Origin: Bradyrhizobium arachidis
GTDB taxonomy: Bacteria > Pseudomonadota > Alphaproteobacteria > Rhizobiales > Xanthobacteraceae
Direction: 5' to 3'
NCBI RefSeq assembly: GCF_015291705.1
Contig: NZ_CP030050.1
Span: 3,906,001-3,970,000, forward strand
DNA: 64,000 bases
Below, piece after piece: positions 8,383 through 17,108 of the stretch. The position numbers and the translations under genes were made by a program. The notes below the pieces were generated by a model, which had not been told where the DNA came from, did no database searches, and saw only the letters and a program-made list of their open reading frames with translations. Positions within the stretch are counted from its first letter, which is position 1. Each line of letters starts with the position of its first letter.

Positions 8383-8472
8383 GAATCCATAACATCCGTG
8401 GCCCCCCGGACGACCGATGGCGCGTTGACAACATATGCTTGACGTAGCGCAGTTCAGAGCGGAGCCCGCAAG

Positions 8473-8652
8473 ATGATCATTACGTTTGTAACACGCATAA
8501 TTCACGCGCTCGTGCTGTTGGCGACGCGCGCAGCTGACAACATGAACCGCAATTTAATGGCACCGCGCGCGCCGCAGCATTACCTCATGCTGCAGGGGGC
8601 GGCCCGCATCAGGCGGCATCAGCGCCGCGCGTCCGACGAGCGCGGGCACTGA
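8473..8652 (+). CDS. Possible small basic protein (59 residues) ahead of the response regulator
   Basis: An ATG preceded by GGAG about nine bases upstream opens a 59-codon frame ending TGA at 8652, three bases before another ATG at 8655 that is in frame with the response regulator. The product has a hydrophobic or amphipathic N-terminal stretch (about residues 2-20) and a strongly basic tail with several Arg and His. It resembles no family I know. It may be a real leader gene of the two-component operon, coupled to it by translation, or a chance frame. Confidence 0.4.
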   Translation: MIITFVTRIIHALVLLATRAADNMNRNLMAPRAPQHYLMLQGAARIRRHQRRASDERGH

Positions 8653-8729
8653 GCATGACATTGCGCGACGCCGAACCCGTGCTGTCCCGCCGTGCGCCAA
8701 AGCGCTGGGCGGACCATGGGACGAAGCTC

Positions 8730-9410
8730 ATGAACCGGATTCTCCTGATCGAGGACGACGCCGAGACCGCCGAGGCGATCGTTGCCGAGCTCGCCGATCG
8801 CGGCTTCGAGGTGCAATGGGCCGGCGACGGCGTTGACGGTCTCAACCGGGCGCGCGCATCGAGCCCCGACGCCATGATCGTCGATCGGATGCTGCCGGGG
8901 ATGGACGGGCTCTCCGTTATCGAAACGCTGCGCAAGGATCAGGTCAGAACGCCCGTGCTGGTGCTGAGCGCGCTCGGCGCGGTGGACGATCGGGTGCGCG
9001 GACTGCGCATGGGCGGAGACGATTATCTCACAAAGCCGTTCGCGCTGGTCGAGCTGGTCGCGCGGATCGAGGCATTGCTGCGCCGTCCGACCGACTGCCG
9101 TGAAACCATTTTGCATGTCGGACCGCTCGAGCTCGATCTGATCGAGCGCACCGCACGACGCGGCGGGCGCGAGCTCGACCTGCTACCCCGCGAATTCCGC
9201 TTGCTCGAATACATGATGCGCCGGAACGACCAATTGCTGACGCGCGCGATGCTGCTCGAGGAAGTCTGGAACTACAAGTTCGTGCCGGCGACCACGAACC
9301 TGATCGACGTGCATATGGGCCGCCTTCGCCACAAGGTCGATGGCCCCGGAGAGGTACAGCTCATCCACAATGTGCGCGGCTCCGGCTTCGTCCTGCGCTC
9401 GCGGCAATAG
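8730..9410 (+). CDS. OmpR/PhoB-family response regulator
   Basis: 226 residues from the ATG at 8730, chosen because MNRILLIEDD is the usual receiver start; an in-frame ATG at 8655 would add 25 atypical residues. The receiver domain (1-120) has Asp9-Asp10, phospho-acceptor Asp52 (VDRMLPG) and Lys102. The winged-helix output domain spans about 128-225, with the LLPREFRLLEYM segment and a GSGFVLR wing. It is followed nine bases later by its histidine kinase. Downstream sigma-factor and RND pump genes are the obvious candidate targets. Confidence 0.93.
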   Translation: MNRILLIEDDAETAEAIVAELADRGFEVQWAGDGVDGLNRARASSPDAMIVDRMLPGMDGLSVIETLRKDQVRTPVLVLSALGAVDDRVRGLRMGGDDYLTKPFALVELVARIEALLRRPTDCRETILHVGPLELDLIERTARRGGRELDLLPREFRLLEYMMRRNDQLLTRAMLLEEVWNYKFVPATTNLIDVHMGRLRHKVDGPGEVQLIHNVRGSGFVLRSRQ

Positions 9411-9419
9411 GGGCGGGCG

Positions 9420-10916
9420 ATGCACCAGATTCAGTTGATCCGCTCCGCCACGTTCCTTTGGGCTCTGGCTGTGGCGGCCGCCTTCGGGTTGTTCGTGGTC
9501 GCCCTGTTTGCATTTGTCTACTTCAAGCTCGACGATTATCTGGTCGCGCGATCCGATCGCATGATCACCAGGCAGATCCACTTCATGGCCGACCTGCCGC
9601 CGGCGCGCCGCGTCAACGCCATCGCGGATCATCTCGCGCAGGATTCCAGGGGCGTGCAGTATGCTGGACTGTTCGACGCTGCCGGCGTCCGCCTTGCCGG
9701 CAACATCGAACGTGTGCCGCGCGGGCTCCAGCTAGACGGAGCGGTACAGGGCGTGCGGCTCGATCTGTTCGAAAAGCCGGTGCTGCACGTTCCAGTCGTC
9801 AGGGCGGTCGGCACGCGTCTTGAGGGCGGCGATGTCGTGGTGATGGGCCGGAACGTCGATGAAACGCGCGAGATATCGAGCGTGGTGGGCGAGGCCCTGG
9901 CCTTGGGCCTGCTGCCGGCCTTCAGCCTCTGCCTGCTCGCCGGTGCGTGGCTGAGCCTTCGCGCTCAGAGGCGCGTCGAGGAGGTCAACCAGCGGGTCCA
10001 GCGCATTGTGGCTGGCGAGCTGCGCGAGCGGCTTCCGGAGGGCGATACCGACGATTCCTTTGCGCGGCTGGCTGGGATCGTCAACGGCATGCTCGACGAG
10101 ATGGAGACGATGATCAGTGCGCTTGCCAGCGTCGGCAACGATATCGCCCATGATCTCCGAACTCCGCTCACGCGCGTCCGCCTGGCGCTGGAGCGCGGGC
10201 GAACGCATGCGGCAACGCTGGAGGAGCTCCAGGAGGTTACGGATAATGCCATCGCCGGCATCGACCAGTCGCTGGCGATCGTGACGGCCTTGCTGCGCCT
10301 GACCGAGATCGAGAACAACCGTCGCACGGCCGGCTTCGGCGACGTGGCGCTCGACGAGATACTGCGCGAGGTCCTCGACGTCTATGAGCCCATCGCCGAG
10401 GACAAACGCATTGGGCTCGGTGTCGTCGTCGAGCGCAATGTGCGGGTGTGGGGAGACCGCGACCTGCTGTTCGAGGCGGTCGCTAACCTCGTCGACAATG
10501 CCATCAAGTTCACGCCGTCAGGCGGACGGGTGGAGCTCGCCCTGGAAGCGGAGGATGACACCGCGCTCGTAAGCGTGAGCGATACCGGGCCCGGCATCAG
10601 CGAGCAGGAGCGCGAGGCGGTGCTGCGGCGCTTCTACCGCTCCGACAGGATGCGCAATACACCGGGCGTCGGATTAGGGCTGAGCCTGGTGGCCGCCATC
10701 GTCAAGCTGCATGGCTTCCGGCTGATCATCGGACCGGCGCCAGGAGGGCGTGTCGAGATCCTTGCCTGGACCCGAGGAGCGGCCAAATCCGCAACCCGCC
10801 GGGTCGCGGACGGCGCTGCATGCAGGCGCCAGCCAGATGGGATGAGCCAAATGAAGCGCGATGCTTTCGCGAATGGTCAGCCGGATTTGAGTGTGGGAGT
10901 GACGAATGCAGACTAG
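9420..10916 (+). CDS. Membrane sensor histidine kinase
   Basis: 498 residues. There are two membrane helices (about 11-38 and about 163-182) around a periplasmic sensor region, then HAMP, then a HisKA domain with phospho-acceptor His244 (NDIAHDLRTPL). The ATPase domain has an N box (NLVDNAIKF), G1 (DTGPGIS) and G2 (GVGLGLSL). A polar tail of roughly 50 residues continues past the ATPase domain and its last 11 bases overlap the sigma-factor gene, so the tail may exist mainly because of the overlap. Partner of the regulator at 8730-9410. Signal unknown; cationic-peptide or efflux-type stress is a reasonable guess from context. Confidence 0.92.
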   Translation: MHQIQLIRSATFLWALAVAAAFGLFVVALFAFVYFKLDDYLVARSDRMITRQIHFMADLPPARRVNAIADHLAQDSRGVQYAGLFDAAGVRLAGNIERVPRGLQLDGAVQGVRLDLFEKPVLHVPVVRAVGTRLEGGDVVVMGRNVDETREISSVVGEALALGLLPAFSLCLLAGAWLSLRAQRRVEEVNQRVQRIVAGELRERLPEGDTDDSFARLAGIVNGMLDEMETMISALASVGNDIAHDLRTPLTRVRLALERGRTHAATLEELQEVTDNAIAGIDQSLAIVTALLRLTEIENNRRTAGFGDVALDEILREVLDVYEPIAEDKRIGLGVVVERNVRVWGDRDLLFEAVANLVDNAIKFTPSGGRVELALEAEDDTALVSVSDTGPGISEQEREAVLRRFYRSDRMRNTPGVGLGLSLVAAIVKLHGFRLIIGPAPGGRVEILAWTRGAAKSATRRVADGAACRRQPDGMSQMKRDAFANGQPDLSVGVTNAD

Positions 10917-11829
10917 CCACGAAATTGCAAGGCGCGATCCGGTCACCGTGCCGGGCGCATCGATGTTGACGCCGTTCCTCAGCGCCTATTCTGCGGCCAT
11001 CAGGCGCTTCGACCTGCTTGAGCCGGGGCAGGAGCAGCAGCTGGCGCGTAGCTGGCAGGAAACGCGGGACCGCGGCGCAGCGGATGCACTCGTCACCAGC
11101 CATCTTCGGCTCGCCGCCAAGCTGGCGCGCGGCTATCAGGGATATGGCCTGCCGTTGGTCGATCTGATCGCGGAAGCGAATTTGGGTCTCGTGATCGCAG
11201 CGTCTCGCTTCGAACCCGGCCGCGGCGCCCGCTTTTCGACCTATGCGATCTGGTGGATCAAGGCCGCCATTCACGAATATATCCTGCGGTCATGGTCCCT
11301 GGTGAAGATCGGAACGACGGCCGCGCAGAAGAAGCTGTTCTTCAAACTCCGCAGCGAGATCAGGAAGGCCACCGGCAGTGCAATGACTGGGCTTACGCCT
11401 GACGTCGCCGAGTTGATCGCCGGGAAGCTGGAGGTGACGGCGCGAGAGGTGCTCGAGATGGACGTGCGGCTCAATGGCGACATGTCGCTGAACGCGCGCG
11501 TCGGCAGCGAGGACAATGGAACCGAGTTGGAGGCCCTTCTGGTCGATGAGGCGGTCGACGCCGAGACGGTGCTCGTCGATCACGAGCAGACGGAGCGGCG
11601 CACCAGGGCCTTGCGCGCCGCGCTGGGCGGGCTTGCTGCGCGGGAACGCCGTGTCTTCGAAGCGCGGCGGTTGACGGAATCTCCTGTCACGCGCGATCAG
11701 CTCGCCCGCGAATTGTCCATCTCCAGTGAACGCGTTCGACAGATCGAAAATCGCGCGTTCGCCAAGGTCAAGCGCGCCGTCGTGCTCGCCGCGCAGGAGG
11801 CATCACGCGCTGCCGTATGCAGCGTCTGA
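10906..11829 (+). CDS. rpoH: RpoH-family (sigma-32-type) alternative sigma factor
   Basis: 307 residues with GGGAG six bases before the ATG. Region 2 is clear (AEANLGLVIAASRFEPGRG, then FSTYAIWWIKAAI). The RpoH box lies at 141-149 (QKKLFFKLR), which is diagnostic of heat-shock sigma factors. Region 4.2 has a helix-turn-helix (RDQLARELSISSERVRQIE). Rhizobia usually carry several RpoH paralogues; this one starts inside the end of the kinase gene, so it seems tied to a two-component system rather than standing alone. It would direct RNA polymerase to a stress regulon, possibly including the pump downstream. Confidence 0.88.
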   Translation: MQTSHEIARRDPVTVPGASMLTPFLSAYSAAIRRFDLLEPGQEQQLARSWQETRDRGAADALVTSHLRLAAKLARGYQGYGLPLVDLIAEANLGLVIAASRFEPGRGARFSTYAIWWIKAAIHEYILRSWSLVKIGTTAAQKKLFFKLRSEIRKATGSAMTGLTPDVAELIAGKLEVTAREVLEMDVRLNGDMSLNARVGSEDNGTELEALLVDEAVDAETVLVDHEQTERRTRALRAALGGLAARERRVFEARRLTESPVTRDQLARELSISSERVRQIENRAFAKVKRAVVLAAQEASRAAVCSV

Positions 11830-11908
11830 ATTGCTTTTCATTTGAACGGAGGTCCGACCGTCCTCACCTGTCCGACGATCTCGCGTCATTTGCTTCAGGC
11901 AGACCACC

Positions 11909-14900
11909 ATGGGAATTGTTCGTTTCGCGCTGCGGCTTCCGCACACATTCTATGTGCTTGCGGCCCTGATCCTGTTTCTCGGCGGCATCGCGATCCGGTC
12001 GATGCCAACCGATGTTTTCCCGGAGATCCAGATCCCGGTCGTCACGGTGATCTGGAGCTATACTGGGCTTTCGACCCCGGAGATGGAGCAGCGCGTCAGC
12101 ACCTACAGCCAATATTCGATCAGTGCCAATGTCAGCGGGATCAAGAATATCGAGGCGCAGACCCTCAACGGTCTGTCGGTTCAGAGAATCTATTTCCAGC
12201 CGGACGTCAATCTCGATCTCGCGATCTCGCAGATCGTCTCCGCGACGAACGCCATCCGCGCCCTGATGCCACCCGGCATCCAGCCGCCGATCATCGTGCA
12301 GTTCAATGCCTCGAGCGTGCCGGTGCTCCAGCTCAGCCTCGAGTCGAACAGCCTGAACGAGCAGCAGCTCTACGATTTCGGCATTTACCGGGTCCGCCAG
12401 CAACTGGCGCCCGTGCCGGGCGTGACCTTGCCCACGCCGGCCGGCGGCAAATACCGCCAGATCATGGTCGACATCGATCCGAACAAGCTCTTGTCGCGGG
12501 GACTGACGCCGCTCGACATCGTCAACGCGGTGAACACCCAGAACCTGACGCTGCCGACCGGCACGACCAAGATCGGCGACACCCAGTACACCGTTCGCAC
12601 CAACGCGACGCCGGCCACGATCCACGATCTCAACATGATTCCGGTCAAGTTCGCGAACGGCGCGACGATCTTCCTGAAGGACGTCGCCCAGGTCCGCGAC
12701 GGCGCCCAGGTCCAGCAGAACATCGTCCGCGAGGACGGCCATCGCGCCGTCCTGCTCAGCGTCATCAAGAACGGAAATGCCTCCACGCTTGCCGTCGTCA
12801 ATGGCGTGAAGGCGGCGCTGGCGTCGATCCGCGCGGCGGCTCCGGCGGGGATGAAGATCAACGAGCTATTCGACCAGTCGATATTCGTCACCCATTCGGT
12901 CAATGGTGTTCTGCGCGAAGGGGCGATTGCGGCGGGCCTCACGGCGCTGATGATCCTGGTGTTCCTGGGGTCGTGGCGATCGACGCTGGTCGTCCTGATC
13001 TCGATCCCGCTGGCGATGCTGTCCTCGCTGATCGTTCTGTATTTTCTCGGCGAGACCCTCAACACGATGACGCTCGGCGGGCTTGCCCTCGCGGTCGGCA
13101 TCCTCGTCGACGATTCGACGGTGACGATCGAGAACACCCACCGGCTCTGGACCGAGGAAGGCATGCCGCTGCCGGATGCGACCCTGCACGGCGCTGCTGA
13201 AATCGCGGTGCCGACGCTGGTCTCGACGCTCGCGATCAGTTGCGTGTTCACCTCGGTCGTGTTTCTGGAAGGGCCGGCCAAATATCTATTCACGCCGCTG
13301 GGCCTCGCGGTCGTGTTCGCGATGCTGGCGTCATACGGACTGTCGCGGACGCTCACGCCGATCACGATCGGCCTGCTGCTGAAGGGCGAGCGGCGTCACG
13401 GCGAGGGCGATCGCCCGTCGAGTATCTTTGCGCGCGCCTCTGCCGCGTTCGAGCGCGGGTTCGAACGCCTACGCAATGGCTATTCCAATCTCCTGCTGGC
13501 GCTGCTGCGGTATCGGGTCATCGTCCCCGTCGTCGCCGTAGCGGTGTTGGCGCTCGGAGCGACCATGTTCGTCTATGTCGGGCGGGACTTTTATCCCCTG
13601 ATCGACGGCGGCCAGATCCAGCTCCACGTTCGCGCGCCCGCTGGCACCCGCATCGAGCGGACGGAAGCGATTTTCCAGGCGGTCGAGGACAAGATCCGCG
13701 AAGTCATTCCGGACAAGGACCGGGCGCTGATCGTGGACAATATCGGCCTCCCGGCGCGCGCCTACAATCTCGCATTCACTGACGGATCGACGATCGGGGT
13801 GAACGACGGTACCATCCTCGTGTCGCTGAAGGACGGTCACCAGCCGACAGCGGACTACATCAGGAAGCTGCGGCAGGTGCTGCCATCGGCGTTTCCGGAG
13901 GACACCTTCTATTTCCAGGCCGCGGACATCGTGACGCAAATCCTGAATTTCGGCCTTCCGGCGCAGATCGATGTCCGCACCGTCGGTTATGGTAGCAACA
14001 ACCTGGCGGTGGCCAAGGAGCTGCAGAAGAGTCTCGCGGCGATTCCCGGTGTCGTCGATGCGCATCTGCAGCAGGAGGTCGATGCTCCCGCGTTCTATGC
14101 CGACATCGACCGCACCCGCGCCGCGCAGCTTGGCCTCAATGCCAGCACGGTGGCGACCAATATCAATGTCAGCCTCAGTTCGTCCGCGCAGGTGTCACCT
14201 AATTTCTGGACGGATCCGACGTCGGGAATTCCATACTACCTGGCGGTGCAGACACCCGAATACAGGGCCAACTCGCTGAACGCCCTGGGCAACACGCCGG
14301 TGTCGGCCTCGCTTGCCGCAAGCGGGCAGACGGTGCCCGGCCTCCTCAGCAATGTCGCGACGTTCAAGCGCGGGACCGTTCCCACCAATTCGAACCAGGC
14401 CAACGTCCAGCCGGTGTATGACGTCTATGCGAGCGTGCAGGGTCGCGATCTCGGCAGCGTTGCGGCTGACATCGAGAAGGTGACGTCCACCCTGCAGAAG
14501 CAGTTGCAGCCGGGCAATTCGATCCAGGTTCTGGGCCAGATCCAGAGCATGCATCAGTCGTTCCGGGATCTCGGGATCGGACTGTTGTTCGCGGCCATCC
14601 TGGTCTACCTGCTGATGGTCGTGAACTACCAGAATTTCGGCGATCCCTTCGTCGTCATCCTGGCGCTGCCGGCGACGTTCTGCGGCATCGTGACGATGCT
14701 GTTCATCACCGGGACGACGCTGAACGTGCCATCGCTGATGGGAGCCATCATGGCGATCGGCGTTGCTTCCGCAAATTCCATCCTGCTCGTGACCTTCGCG
14801 CGGGACGAGCAGTTGAAGGGACACTCCGCGTTCCAGGCGGCGCTGAGCGCTGGCCGGACGAGGATCCGGCCCGTGCTGATGACCGCGGCGGCGATGATCG

Positions 14901-15091
14901 TGGGCATGATCCCGATGGCGATTGGTGGGCCGGGCGAAGAGCAGAATGCCGCACTTGCGCGGGCGGTCATCGGGGGATTGCTGTTTGCGACCCCGACCAC
15001 CTTGCTGATCGTGCCCTATCTCTTTGCGATGCTGCGCAAAGGCAACGACGGCAAGCCTCACCACGGCGTATTCGAGGAGCAACCGGAATGA
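11909..15091 (+). CDS. RND efflux pump, inner-membrane transporter (AcrB/HAE1-like)
   Basis: 1060 residues with the standard twofold RND layout: one N-terminal helix, a large periplasmic loop, six helices, then the repeat. The proton-relay pair Asp401-Asp402 is present in helix 4 (GILVDDSTVTIEN). Gly- and Pro-rich docking segments fit a drug or solvent exporter rather than a CusA metal pump, as I see no methionine-rich path. The fusion protein starts in an ATGA overlap with its stop. The gene begins 79 bases after the sigma factor. No TolC-type outer-membrane gene is in the operon, so a shared one must be used. Confidence 0.92.
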   Translation: MGIVRFALRLPHTFYVLAALILFLGGIAIRSMPTDVFPEIQIPVVTVIWSYTGLSTPEMEQRVSTYSQYSISANVSGIKNIEAQTLNGLSVQRIYFQPDVNLDLAISQIVSATNAIRALMPPGIQPPIIVQFNASSVPVLQLSLESNSLNEQQLYDFGIYRVRQQLAPVPGVTLPTPAGGKYRQIMVDIDPNKLLSRGLTPLDIVNAVNTQNLTLPTGTTKIGDTQYTVRTNATPATIHDLNMIPVKFANGATIFLKDVAQVRDGAQVQQNIVREDGHRAVLLSVIKNGNASTLAVVNGVKAALASIRAAAPAGMKINELFDQSIFVTHSVNGVLREGAIAAGLTALMILVFLGSWRSTLVVLISIPLAMLSSLIVLYFLGETLNTMTLGGLALAVGILVDDSTVTIENTHRLWTEEGMPLPDATLHGAAEIAVPTLVSTLAISCVFTSVVFLEGPAKYLFTPLGLAVVFAMLASYGLSRTLTPITIGLLLKGERRHGEGDRPSSIFARASAAFERGFERLRNGYSNLLLALLRYRVIVPVVAVAVLALGATMFVYVGRDFYPLIDGGQIQLHVRAPAGTRIERTEAIFQAVEDKIREVIPDKDRALIVDNIGLPARAYNLAFTDGSTIGVNDGTILVSLKDGHQPTADYIRKLRQVLPSAFPEDTFYFQAADIVTQILNFGLPAQIDVRTVGYGSNNLAVAKELQKSLAAIPGVVDAHLQQEVDAPAFYADIDRTRAAQLGLNASTVATNINVSLSSSAQVSPNFWTDPTSGIPYYLAVQTPEYRANSLNALGNTPVSASLAASGQTVPGLLSNVATFKRGTVPTNSNQANVQPVYDVYASVQGRDLGSVAADIEKVTSTLQKQLQPGNSIQVLGQIQSMHQSFRDLGIGLLFAAILVYLLMVVNYQNFGDPFVVILALPATFCGIVTMLFITGTTLNVPSLMGAIMAIGVASANSILLVTFARDEQLKGHSAFQAALSAGRTRIRPVLMTAAAMIVGMIPMAIGGPGEEQNAALARAVIGGLLFATPTTLLIVPYLFAMLRKGNDGKPHHGVFEEQPE

Positions 15092-16359
15092 GCGATGTTC
15101 GCGCAAGGACTAATGACGAGGAGGCGAAAGATCGCCCCGGGGCGGAAAGCCTGCGGATCGTGGAGCTGCCTGGCAAGGGCGAACGATCCGGACGCCGTTA
15201 CGGCGGCGCGCTGCTTGGAGGCAGCGCACTCCTGCTGCTTGCGGGCGGTCTCGGCATTGGCGGCTGGCGGCATTATGAGGCCGCGCGTGACGTTGCCGCG
15301 ATGGCCGAGCAAGCTCGAACCAACGTTCCCGAGGTTCGGGTAGCGACGGTCCGGCCCAGCGGCGACCTCATGAAGGTCACCTTGCCGGCGACGACGACGG
15401 CGTTCGAGGCGGCCAATATCTTCGCGCGGACCAGCGGCTATATCGAGAAGCGCTATGTCGATATTGGCGACCGGGTCAAAAAGGGCGATCTCCTCGCGGA
15501 AACCACCGCGCCCGAGCTCGACCAGCAGATCGCGCAGGCGCAGGCGACGCTTGCCCAGGACCAGGCCGCACTTCAGCAGGCGCAGGCGAGCCGGGAGCTC
15601 GCCGATGTCACCAATTCGCGCGACAGCAATCTCGTCAAGCAGGGCTGGCTGACGGCACAACAGGGCGACAATGATCGTCTCACCCTGCGCGCGCAGCAGG
15701 GTGCGGTGGGTGTCGCCCAGTCGAACATCACGGCGCAGCAAGCGCAGATCCGTGTCCTGGAGCAGGAGAAGGCTTATCAGCGTGTGGTGGCGCCGTTCGA
15801 CGGCGTCGTCACCCAGCGCAACGTGGACAATGGCAGCCTGGTGCAGGCCGGATCGACGTTCATGTTCACGCTGATGCATTCCAACGTGATCCGAACCCAG
15901 GTCTTCGTGCCGCAGGACGAGGCTTTCGGAGTCGGCCCGGGCGTCGATGCGGACATTCGCGTGCCCGAGATTCCGGGGCGGACGTTTGCAGGCAAGGTCA
16001 CGCGGATCGCAACCGCGCTGCAGCCGGGAAGCCGGACACTGCTGACCGAGATCGACGTCCCCAATCCCGATGGTTTGCTTAGTCCGGGCATCTACTGCAC
16101 GGTCGAGCTGTCTATTCCGCGCAGGACGCCGTCGATGACGATCCCGTCCGACGCGCTCGTCTTCGACCAGAATGGTCTTCATGTCGTGGTCGTGCGGAAC
16201 GGCACGGTTCATTTTCAACAGGTCTCGATCTCCAGGGATTTCGGCACCACGGTGGAAGTGCGCGACGGCGTGCAGCCCGGCGATCAGGTCGTGCTCAATC
16301 CTGCGGTCAATCTGGCGGAGGGCAGCAAAGTGAGCGTTCGCAAGACCGAAACGAGTTAG
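15088..16359 (+). CDS. RND efflux periplasmic adaptor (HlyD/MFP family)
   Basis: 423 residues, translationally coupled to the pump gene. A cytoplasmic N-terminus of roughly 37 residues precedes a single helix (about 38-60), so it is membrane-anchored rather than a lipoprotein. Then come the biotinyl-lipoyl half-motifs (about 90-130 and 225-260), a coiled-coil hairpin rich in Gln and Ala (about 145-215) and beta-barrel and membrane-proximal domains. It bridges the pump to an outer-membrane channel. The Gln/Ala-rich hairpin is typical of the family. Confidence 0.92.
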   Translation: MSDVRARTNDEEAKDRPGAESLRIVELPGKGERSGRRYGGALLGGSALLLLAGGLGIGGWRHYEAARDVAAMAEQARTNVPEVRVATVRPSGDLMKVTLPATTTAFEAANIFARTSGYIEKRYVDIGDRVKKGDLLAETTAPELDQQIAQAQATLAQDQAALQQAQASRELADVTNSRDSNLVKQGWLTAQQGDNDRLTLRAQQGAVGVAQSNITAQQAQIRVLEQEKAYQRVVAPFDGVVTQRNVDNGSLVQAGSTFMFTLMHSNVIRTQVFVPQDEAFGVGPGVDADIRVPEIPGRTFAGKVTRIATALQPGSRTLLTEIDVPNPDGLLSPGIYCTVELSIPRRTPSMTIPSDALVFDQNGLHVVVVRNGTVHFQQVSISRDFGTTVEVRDGVQPGDQVVLNPAVNLAEGSKVSVRKTETS

Positions 16360-16370
16360 GGACAGGAAAG

Positions 16371-17072
16371 ATGATGCGTATCGTGTTCGCGATGGCGATG
16401 GCTCTCCTGCTCGGCGGTTCTCCCGCTCAGGCACAGGTCGCAACGACCGGCACTACGGCAATGGATCTGCCGACGGTGCCGGGCGCGGTCGTGATCTCGC
16501 CGCTCAACAGTCCAGGGCCGTTTTCCGCGAGCACCGTGCCGGGCGATCCGGATACGACGCTGGCGCCCGTCCCGCTCGCCTCGGATCCGACGACGCCGGG
16601 GACGGTGGTCACGTGCGCGCCGTTGTCGACATCGCCGGCGCCGGTGCCGGCGACCCCGACTGTATCGTCCACAGGACTTCCGACATCAGGCATCGCGGCC
16701 CCGATCCTGCCGGTCATAGGACAGAACAGCAGCTCAATTGGGACAATCTCCGCGACTGCGCCGGCGGGAACAGGTGCGACGGTGGCATGCAGTTCAACGC
16801 CGGGAGGGCAGGTGGCAAGCGCTTCGTCTCTGCCGCTTTCGATTCCGCAGGTGCTGGCTAGCCCCGCGCCCGGCACGATCGTGGCGGACACCAGCAGCGC
16901 CGGTGGCACAGGCATAGACCCGAATGCTGCTGTCGTGCCCAGCCCGAACAGCTCGGCTTGCATGGAAGGCGTCTCGATGAATCTGGCGTCGCCCGCGACG
17001 GTGTTGCCGGCCAACGCTTCAGGCGCGGCGCCGACACCCGGCGTGTCGCCGATCCTGCCGCCGGGATGCTGA
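16371..17072 (+). CDS. Exported low-complexity Pro/Ser/Thr/Gly-rich protein of the RND operon
   Basis: 233 residues with a signal peptide (hydrophobic core, cleavage after AQA near residue 22), starting 11 bases after the adaptor gene. The rest is nearly all Pro, Ser, Thr, Ala, Gly and Val with a few Cys, including a C-terminal one, and no Lys or Arg-rich segment. It is predicted disordered and periplasmic or surface-exposed. A protein of similar make-up (49946-50473) heads the second RND operon, and both carry TPGVSPI. I know no family name. It could be a wall- or envelope-spanning accessory of the pump. Confidence 0.7.
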   Translation: MMRIVFAMAMALLLGGSPAQAQVATTGTTAMDLPTVPGAVVISPLNSPGPFSASTVPGDPDTTLAPVPLASDPTTPGTVVTCAPLSTSPAPVPATPTVSSTGLPTSGIAAPILPVIGQNSSSIGTISATAPAGTGATVACSSTPGGQVASASSLPLSIPQVLASPAPGTIVADTSSAGGTGIDPNAAVVPSPNSSACMEGVSMNLASPATVLPANASGAAPTPGVSPILPPGC

Positions 17073-17108
17073 GGCAAAGCCGCCGGACCTTCGTCTCATT
17101 GCGTCACC

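Noticed and set aside
11842..13200. 452-codon plus-strand frame within the first RND gene
   Set aside because: A frame-shifted shadow of the RND transporter; the product is Arg- and Asp-rich with no hydrophobic helices.
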